This document shows positions 7,632 to 11,578 of a DNA stretch of 11,578 bases, in pieces. Origin of the DNA: an uncultured Actinomyces sp. (GTDB lineage Bacteria > Actinomycetota > Actinomycetes > Actinomycetales > Actinomycetaceae). Each line of letters opens with the position of its first letter. Position 1 is the first letter of the stretch. A model generated the notes under the pieces. That model was not told where the DNA came from, made no database searches, and was given only the letters and a program-made list of their open reading frames with translations. The position numbers and the translations under genes were made by a program. The stretch spans positions 1-11,578 of the forward strand of contig CAMFDH010000021.1 of assembly GCA_945949035.1 (NCBI GenBank), given 5' to 3'.

Positions 7632-8357
7632 CTAGACCCGAACCACAAGGTAGCCCCAGTCTTCGGACTCCCAAAGTTCGTCCTCAGGGGCACGCACCAG
7701 AGACCCAAGCTCCTCCATTGTGAGTTCGATAGGAGCATTGACAAGCCGCCCGTCTTCGAACCTCAAGACCGCCAGAACACCCGTGCGCTGCCTGAAGTGG
7801 TCGTACTCGTCGATGACAGCCTCGGGCAGGGAACGCCGAAGCATCTCTGCCTCAGCCTGGGCTTCTTCGAGCTCGGCTGCGGGAACCCCGGCTTCAGCAA
7901 CAAGCTGTTCCCTGGTTTGAGCTTCATCCTGGGCCAGTGCTAGCGCAGCAGCTTCAGTCTTCTCTAGAAATGCCTCACGCTTCTCAAGCTCCTCCTGAAG
8001 TTCAAGGACCTCAAGTTCGAGCTGCTCTTTGCGCTCAACAATCTTTTTAATCTCATGCTCAACTGCACTCATGTCACGAATGCCGACCTTGCCGGAATCG
8101 AGACGCTCCTGTTGAACTCGTCGACGTTGCTCGACCTTGGAGACCTCGCCCTCGACATTATCAATGTGTCTCTGACGGTCGGCCAGGTCCACCTTCTGTG
8201 CCACAACGGAACGGCGCAGGTCATCGGCTCTTCCTGCCAACTCCTGCAGCTTACTGTGAAGGGGGTTGGACGCCATCTGGTGCCCCAACCGAGAGATACG
8301 AAGATCTGCCTCCTGCAGTCTTAGAAGTTTGATCTGGTCTGTATGCTCTACTCTCAC
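7632..8357 (-). CDS. Coiled-coil protein of the C4 zinc-ribbon family, with zinc cysteines missing
   Basis: A 241-residue protein of the actinobacterial family related to M. tuberculosis Rv2229c, normally a long helical hairpin followed by a small zinc ribbon; precise function is unknown. Residues about 8-180 are rich in Glu, Lys, Arg, Leu and Gln in heptad-like order and form a two-stranded coiled coil. The family core GVRDMSAVEHE-like segment is GIRDMSAVEHEI at 92-103. The C-terminal part (about 181-241) keeps the family's flow (YDHFRQRTGVLAVLRFEDGRLV, then ELTMEELGSLVRAPEDELW, then GYLVVRV). Yet the four cysteines normally found as two CxxC pairs are absent, and the whole protein contains no cysteine. 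The start is GTG at 8357, with AGGAG eight bases upstream. It lies 42 bases downstream of the Nif3-family gene, the usual partner, so the two are probably co-transcribed. Confidence 0.85.
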   Translation of the reverse strand: MRVEHTDQIKLLRLQEADLRISRLGHQMASNPLHSKLQELAGRADDLRRSVVAQKVDLADRQRHIDNVEGEVSKVEQRRRVQQERLDSGKVGIRDMSAVEHEIKKIVERKEQLELEVLELQEELEKREAFLEKTEAAALALAQDEAQTREQLVAEAGVPAAELEEAQAEAEMLRRSLPEAVIDEYDHFRQRTGVLAVLRFEDGRLVNAPIELTMEELGSLVRAPEDELWESEDWGYLVVRV

Positions 8358-8399
8358 GCCGGGCTCTCCTCGTTGTACATCTGTCAGATTCTGGGTGGT

Positions 8400-9248
8400 T
8401 TACAGGGTATTGGGGCCGGTAGTTGGGCCCGAGGTGGACATGTGCAGCGCCCAGGGCTCTGTGCAGATCTCGGAGACCACGACCTCAAGCTGGAATCCTT
8501 CGGCAGCAGCCCTGTCTGTGAGTCTGCGGGCCAAAACCGGTAGCCACGGCCATTCAGTGGCCCAGTGAGAGCCACAGATAAGCGCCGGGCCATCGTCCTC
8601 AAGGTGTTCCGATGCCGGGTGGTGACGCAGATCCGCGGTGACGTAGACGTCTGCCTCTAGGCTCTTGACGAGGTCGAGGAACGAGTCCCCCGAACCACCG
8701 GAGACCGCCACGCGAGAGATCACTCTGTCCAAGTCCCCGCCCACAAGAATGCCGCTGGGTCCGGCCGGGAGCTTTCGTGCGACCTCACCTGCAAACTGGC
8801 GCAGCGAGATCGGCTCTGCCAAAGTACCGACTCTCCCAAGACCAATGCTCTGATCGGTGATCGTTCGCGTCATTGGCTCCGTGTCGAGCACCCCCAGGAG
8901 ATCCGCGAGCGCCTGAGCTACCCCATCCACCGCAACGTCCGCGTTGGTGTGGGCGTTCAGCAGCGCTGTATTCGAACGAATTAGGCCGCTCACAAGGCGC
9001 CCCTTGGTGTCGTCCTCCGAAAGGAAAGACGTTCCCCTGAGGTAAAGCGGGTGATGCGTGATGATCATCTCGGCACCCAGGTCCCGCGCCTGTTCTCCGA
9101 CGGCCTCGACTGGATCGACGGCAAGCAGAATCTTCGAGACGGGCTGCGACCTTGAGCCGACAATCAGTCCGACTCGATCCCAAGACTCCGCGGTTTCGTG
9201 TGGATACCACTGGCGCATCCACTCTGCCACTGTGCCAACGTCTAGCAT
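8400..9248 (-). CDS. Nif3-like dinuclear metal-centre protein (YbgI/NIF3 family)
   Basis: Member of the NIF3 family, often annotated GTP cyclohydrolase 1 type 2; the real function is not settled. Members form toroidal hexamers with two metals per subunit. The 282 residues are normal for the short version without the PII-like insert. Metal-site residues are visible: H65/H66 in ITHHPLYL, H100 and D104 in AHTNAD, and H228 and E232 in GSHWATEW. SWDRVGLIVGS at 22-32 is the usual N-terminal signature, and VSGGSGDSF at 182-190 and ADLRHHPASEH at 205-215 are family blocks. The ATG at 9248 has a strong GGAGGG five bases upstream. It lies 42 bases after the TrpEG/PhzE-type gene and ahead of the zinc-ribbon-family gene. 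The Nif3/zinc-ribbon pairing is common in actinobacteria (Rv2230c-Rv2229c in M. tuberculosis). Confidence 0.93.
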   Translation of the reverse strand: MLDVGTVAEWMRQWYPHETAESWDRVGLIVGSRSQPVSKILLAVDPVEAVGEQARDLGAEMIITHHPLYLRGTSFLSEDDTKGRLVSGLIRSNTALLNAHTNADVAVDGVAQALADLLGVLDTEPMTRTITDQSIGLGRVGTLAEPISLRQFAGEVARKLPAGPSGILVGGDLDRVISRVAVSGGSGDSFLDLVKSLEADVYVTADLRHHPASEHLEDDGPALICGSHWATEWPWLPVLARRLTDRAAAEGFQLEVVVSEICTEPWALHMSTSGPTTGPNTL

Positions 9249-9290
9249 CGCTACCCTCCGCCCCTCACCCGGTTTGAACCAACCTCAACC

Positions 9291-11204
9291 CTACCCAAGT
9301 ACATGGGCCACTACGCGCTCCAGCGTGGTGAAGCCGTCATAGGAGAGCACGGATTCGAGGTGACCCTGGACTCCGACGACGTGCTTCCCGATGAGCGCCG
9401 TGACCACCTGCGACTCGGAATCTGACTCAACTTCGAGGCCGAGTACAGGTGTCAGCGAACCATTGGGTGCCACCGCAGCAAAGGTGTTGTAGAAGCCAAT
9501 CAGCCCCTCCTCACCAAGGATCGACACACGCAGGGGAAGTCCCTGGCGTGAATGCTCGAGGATCTCGAGGGGAAGTCCTGCCCGGAGAGCAAGGATCTGG
9601 TGTGAGAAGCAGACTGCGATAGTTGGCTGCTCGCTCTGAACACGCTGCGCGATGAGATCACCCACTCGTACCACGCGGGGATCGGCCTCGTCCGTTGGGT
9701 CACCAGGACCGGGTCCAAAGACGACGAGATCCACGTCCTCGTTCCCAGTCACCTCAAACCAGGGCACGATTTTGGCTTCTAGTCCAAGATGGCGGAGCTG
9801 ATGAGCCAGCATCTGTGTGAAGTCATCCCCGCAGTCAACCAGAAGTACGCGCCCACTAAACATGTGTTCTGTTGACTGCTCGTCCCTCCAGAAGGGTGCC
9901 AGGTCACGATTGCGCAGCTGCAGCGCCCTTTGAACTTCTGGAAGTTCGACCATGCCTGCTGTGGGCGATGAGGACGGGGTTCCGACCCCGCTTCCCGGCG
10001 ACCTCGAAAGTAACCCGAGGGCTGTGAGCATTCCACTCGCTTTGGCCCTCGTCTCCTGGGCCTCACTTGCGGGGTCGGAGTGGCGCACCAGGGTCGCCCC
10101 CGCTGAGACCGTGATGTCCCCGTCCTCGTTGATGAACGCGGTTCGCAACAGAATCGGGGCATCAAGCCGGTAGCCTGCCGGGCCATCCTCAAACAGTGCT
10201 AGAACGCCTGAGTAGTAACCGCGCGGGCTAGTCTCATGGCGAGCGATCACCCGACAGGCACTTTCCATCGGAGAGCCGATCACCGTCGGCGCAAACATGG
10301 TCAGTCGCAGAATCTCACGTGGGTCAAGGCTGGACTTGCCCTCGAGGAGATACTCGGTGTGGGTCACCCTGGTCATTGGCTTCAGGTAGGGCCCCCTCAT
10401 AACCCCTCCCTCAGGACAGGCCGCCGACATCATCTTCAGCTCTTCGTCAACGACCATTACGAGTTCCTCAGACTCTTTACGGTCGCCCAGGAACTCGAGC
10501 AGCGATGACACGGTCGGGGCCTCTGGCTGGTGGCGGAAAGTCCCCGAGATTGGATTCATGAGGACGGTGCCGTCCTCGGCCGAAACATGGCGCTCTGGAG
10601 AAGCCCCCGCACAGGCAACCCCGGCGCCGACCCAGGCGAAAGTCCAGTATGCGCCGGCCTCATGAACGAGAAGTTGGTGCAGCCAGGAGAGGACAGTGCT
10701 TCGCACTGGGGCATCGGTATGGGCCCGGTAGTCCCGGCGGATGACAAAGTTGGCACCCTCACCACGACCGATCTCATCACGGATTATGGCGCCCACCTCC
10801 TCCGCGTAGGCCTCATCTGTCATCGCGAAACCTATGTCCTCTGTCGCGGGAGGCTCGGCGGGGAGAAGCTCGGTCAAGGCAGTGAGTGGAACTTCCCAAC
10901 GTTCGCTGACCCGCAGGTAGAGGAGTTCCTCAAAGCCCTGCTGAGCCTCCCAGCTTCGCTCGCGAATCTGGTGGTAGGGAACCAGCGCGAGCACATCGCC
11001 ACCCTCGAGGGGAATATCAGCCAGTAGGGGTGCCGCTCCGACCTCACCGGTCAACACCAAGGCAGTGTTCGATGCCTGCCGACGGATTATGGCAATCGGC
11101 TCCGTGCAGTCTTCACGAAGTAGCTTCTGCACCGCATTCGGCAATGCGGGGTCAGCGGCGCGCTCGACGTGGTCGGGGTTGTGCGCAAATGAAACTTGGT
11201 TCAT
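9291..11204 (-). CDS. Fused glutamine-dependent anthranilate synthase of PhzE type (TrpE-TrpG fusion)
   Basis: One 637-residue chain carrying a chorismate-binding (MST) domain and a glutamine amidotransferase domain. The product is either anthranilate (tryptophan pathway) or 2-amino-2-deoxyisochorismate (PhzE in phenazine synthesis). The MST half (about 1-400) shows CAGASPERHV at 198-207, MNPISGTFRH at 216-225, VDEELKMMSAACPEGG at 252-267, MFAPTVIGSPMESACRVI at 303-320 and RGYYSGVLAL at 328-337; these wordings are PhzE-like rather than TrpE-like. After a Ser/Pro/Gly linker (about 399-418), the class I amidotransferase half has VVFGPGPGDP at 494-503, nucleophile C532 in AVCFSHQIL, and H615/E617 in VQGHLESVL, so the triad is complete. 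The ATG at 11204 has AGGA eight bases upstream. The Trp-codon leader and attenuator just upstream argue for anthranilate synthase. No other phz or trp gene is in view. A gene symbol is withheld because the product is not proven. Confidence 0.92.
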   Translation of the reverse strand: MNQVSFAHNPDHVERAADPALPNAVQKLLREDCTEPIAIIRRQASNTALVLTGEVGAAPLLADIPLEGGDVLALVPYHQIRERSWEAQQGFEELLYLRVSERWEVPLTALTELLPAEPPATEDIGFAMTDEAYAEEVGAIIRDEIGRGEGANFVIRRDYRAHTDAPVRSTVLSWLHQLLVHEAGAYWTFAWVGAGVACAGASPERHVSAEDGTVLMNPISGTFRHQPEAPTVSSLLEFLGDRKESEELVMVVDEELKMMSAACPEGGVMRGPYLKPMTRVTHTEYLLEGKSSLDPREILRLTMFAPTVIGSPMESACRVIARHETSPRGYYSGVLALFEDGPAGYRLDAPILLRTAFINEDGDITVSAGATLVRHSDPASEAQETRAKASGMLTALGLLSRSPGSGVGTPSSSPTAGMVELPEVQRALQLRNRDLAPFWRDEQSTEHMFSGRVLLVDCGDDFTQMLAHQLRHLGLEAKIVPWFEVTGNEDVDLVVFGPGPGDPTDEADPRVVRVGDLIAQRVQSEQPTIAVCFSHQILALRAGLPLEILEHSRQGLPLRVSILGEEGLIGFYNTFAAVAPNGSLTPVLGLEVESDSESQVVTALIGKHVVGVQGHLESVLSYDGFTTLERVVAHVLG

Positions 11205-11263
11205 CGTGGGTGTCCTAACTGATTTGCGGAACCTGCCGCTTGAAAGTCACCCTAGGAATGCAA

Positions 11264-11317
11264 GCCTGCCTCTTTCGGGCGGCCGTCAGCGGTGAGCGGC
11301 CTAACGGGCCGGCCACC
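11264..11317 (-). promoter_or_regulatory. Tryptophan attenuator: three alternative RNA helices
   Basis: In the minus-strand transcript, arm 1 GGTGGCCGGCC (11317-11307) pairs with arm 2 GGCCGCTCACC (11301-11291) over 11 positions, with one mismatch and one G-U pair and a CGTTA loop. Arm 1 includes the tandem Trp codons. Arm 2 (GGCCG, 11301-11297) can instead pair with CGGCC (11285-11281). That in turn excludes a third hairpin, GCCGCC (11283-11278) with GGCAGGC (11270-11264), which has one bulged A and a CGAAAGA loop. This is the 1:2 / 2:3 / 3:4 layout of ribosome-mediated attenuation. The third hairpin is followed only by TTGCATT, a poor T-tract, so the output could be termination or control of translation. 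Confidence 0.65.
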
Positions 11318-11333
11318 AACCGAAGCTGTGCAT
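11301..11333 (-). CDS. trpL: Tryptophan leader peptide MHSFGWWPAR
   Basis: A ten-codon reading frame, ATG (11333-11331) to TAG (11303-11301), encoding M-H-S-F-G-W-W-P-A-R. The two adjacent Trp codons (11318-11313) are the sensing point expected of a trp leader: when charged tRNA-Trp is scarce, the ribosome stalls there. An in-frame GTG nine bases upstream (11342) would give MIKMHSFGWWPAR; it has AGGG eight bases before it and may also lie at the transcript start. Streptomyces anthranilate synthase genes are known to have a comparable short leader with a run of Trp codons, which supports the reading. The leader ends 97 bases before the fused synthase gene. Confidence 0.75.
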   Translation of the reverse strand: MHSFGWWPAR

Positions 11334-11349
11334 TTTGATCACGAGTTGA

Positions 11350-11355
11350 ACCCTA
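11350..11355 (-). promoter_or_regulatory. Likely -10 element of the trp leader transcript
   Basis: TAGGGT on the minus strand (11355-11350) fits TANNNT. Seven bases separate it from the in-frame GTG at 11342, so transcription would start at or next to that codon, giving a leaderless or nearly leaderless mRNA. The best -35-like word, TTGTCC (11374-11369), is only 13 bases away, so the -35 is unclear. The rest of the spacer up to the preceding gene at 11400 shows no convincing terminator. Confidence 0.4.
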
Positions 11356-11399
11356 GTCCACGGAGCCCGGACAACGCGATCTGTCTCACGAATTTCGCT

Positions 11400-11578
11400 T
11401 CACCCGACCTTGAAGTTGCGTGGAACTAGCCCCTGGGTGGGAACGTCGTCACGCACGAGGACGATTTTCCCCACGGTGTGGCCCAGCTCGATCCGGCGGT
11501 GTGCTTCACGAAGGTTGTCAACACTGACGCCCTGCAGAATTTGGGTGACGGTGGGCCTGATCTGACGCGCCTCCACCA
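11400..11578 (-). CDS. C-terminal end of a zinc-type alcohol dehydrogenase / quinone oxidoreductase (cut by window edge)
   Basis: Only the last 58 codons and the stop (TGA, 11402-11400) are in the window; the gene continues past the right edge. The fragment reads through VTQILQGVSVDNLREAHRRI and then ELGHTVGKIVLV. The pattern hydrophobic-x-x-AHRxxExGxxxGKIVL is the standard C-terminal signature of the medium-chain dehydrogenase/reductase superfamily, in particular the quinone oxidoreductase (NADPH:quinone reductase) branch. A short tail, VPTQGLVPRNFKVG, extends beyond it. The catalytic and cofactor-binding regions are not visible, so metal dependence and substrate cannot be judged. It is transcribed toward the trp leader, but the separate promoter and attenuator suggest independent control. 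Confidence 0.8.
   Translation of the reverse strand, partial: VEARQIRPTVTQILQGVSVDNLREAHRRIELGHTVGKIVLVRDDVPTQGLVPRNFKVG

Noticed and set aside
9266..9290. GGTTTGAACC palindrome upstream of the Nif3-family gene, resembling a tRNA T-arm or an operator
   Set aside because: No tRNA cloverleaf surrounds it, and a 10-bp palindrome of this kind is too short to support an operator call.
10530..11027. 165-codon plus-strand frame opposite the fused synthase gene
   Set aside because: Antisense of a gene with both domains and catalytic residues intact; no independent family resemblance.

Overview
The window (about 11.6 kb, moderately high GC, roughly 58-60% by eye) looks like core chromosome of a Gram-positive high-GC bacterium (Actinomycetota). 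The pointers are a polyphosphate-dependent glucokinase, a methionine aminopeptidase with the N-terminal extension known from Mycobacterium tuberculosis MetAP1c, an actinobacterial-style class A RNase P RNA, a Nif3 / coiled-coil zinc-ribbon-family pair, and a fused PhzE-type glutamine-dependent chorismate enzyme. I cannot name the genus. No mobile element, CRISPR array, tRNA or rRNA is visible.

Layout. Positions 1-2948 (minus strand) hold pheS and the first 615 codons of pheT, the two subunits of phenylalanyl-tRNA synthetase; pheT runs off the left edge. A 178-bp divergent spacer separates them from a plus-strand block: panB (pantothenate synthesis), map (methionine aminopeptidase), ppgK (polyphosphate glucokinase) and an aldehyde dehydrogenase coupled to ppgK. 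The plus block ends with rnpB, the RNase P RNA (7216-7599), which is closed by a perfect 12-bp P1 helix. From 7632 to the right edge everything is on the minus strand. Read in transcription order these are the C-terminal end of a zinc-type alcohol dehydrogenase/quinone oxidoreductase, a 195-bp regulatory spacer, a fused TrpE-TrpG (PhzE-type) enzyme, a Nif3-family protein and a coiled-coil protein of the C4 zinc-ribbon family.

The most interesting region is 11205-11360. Just upstream of the fused TrpEG/PhzE-type gene lies a tiny reading frame, MHSFGWWPAR-stop, with two adjacent Trp codons. It is followed by three alternative, mutually exclusive RNA helices. This is the layout of a tryptophan attenuator, and it implies that this PhzE-like protein serves as the cell's tryptophan-regulated anthranilate synthase rather than a phenazine enzyme. 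The leader reading frame may begin at, or within a base or two of, the transcript 5' end (a possible leaderless mRNA).

A second oddity is the zinc-ribbon-family protein at 7632-8357. It keeps the family's shape but has no cysteine at all, so its C-terminal zinc ribbon cannot bind metal in the usual way. The other genes look intact and ordinary.
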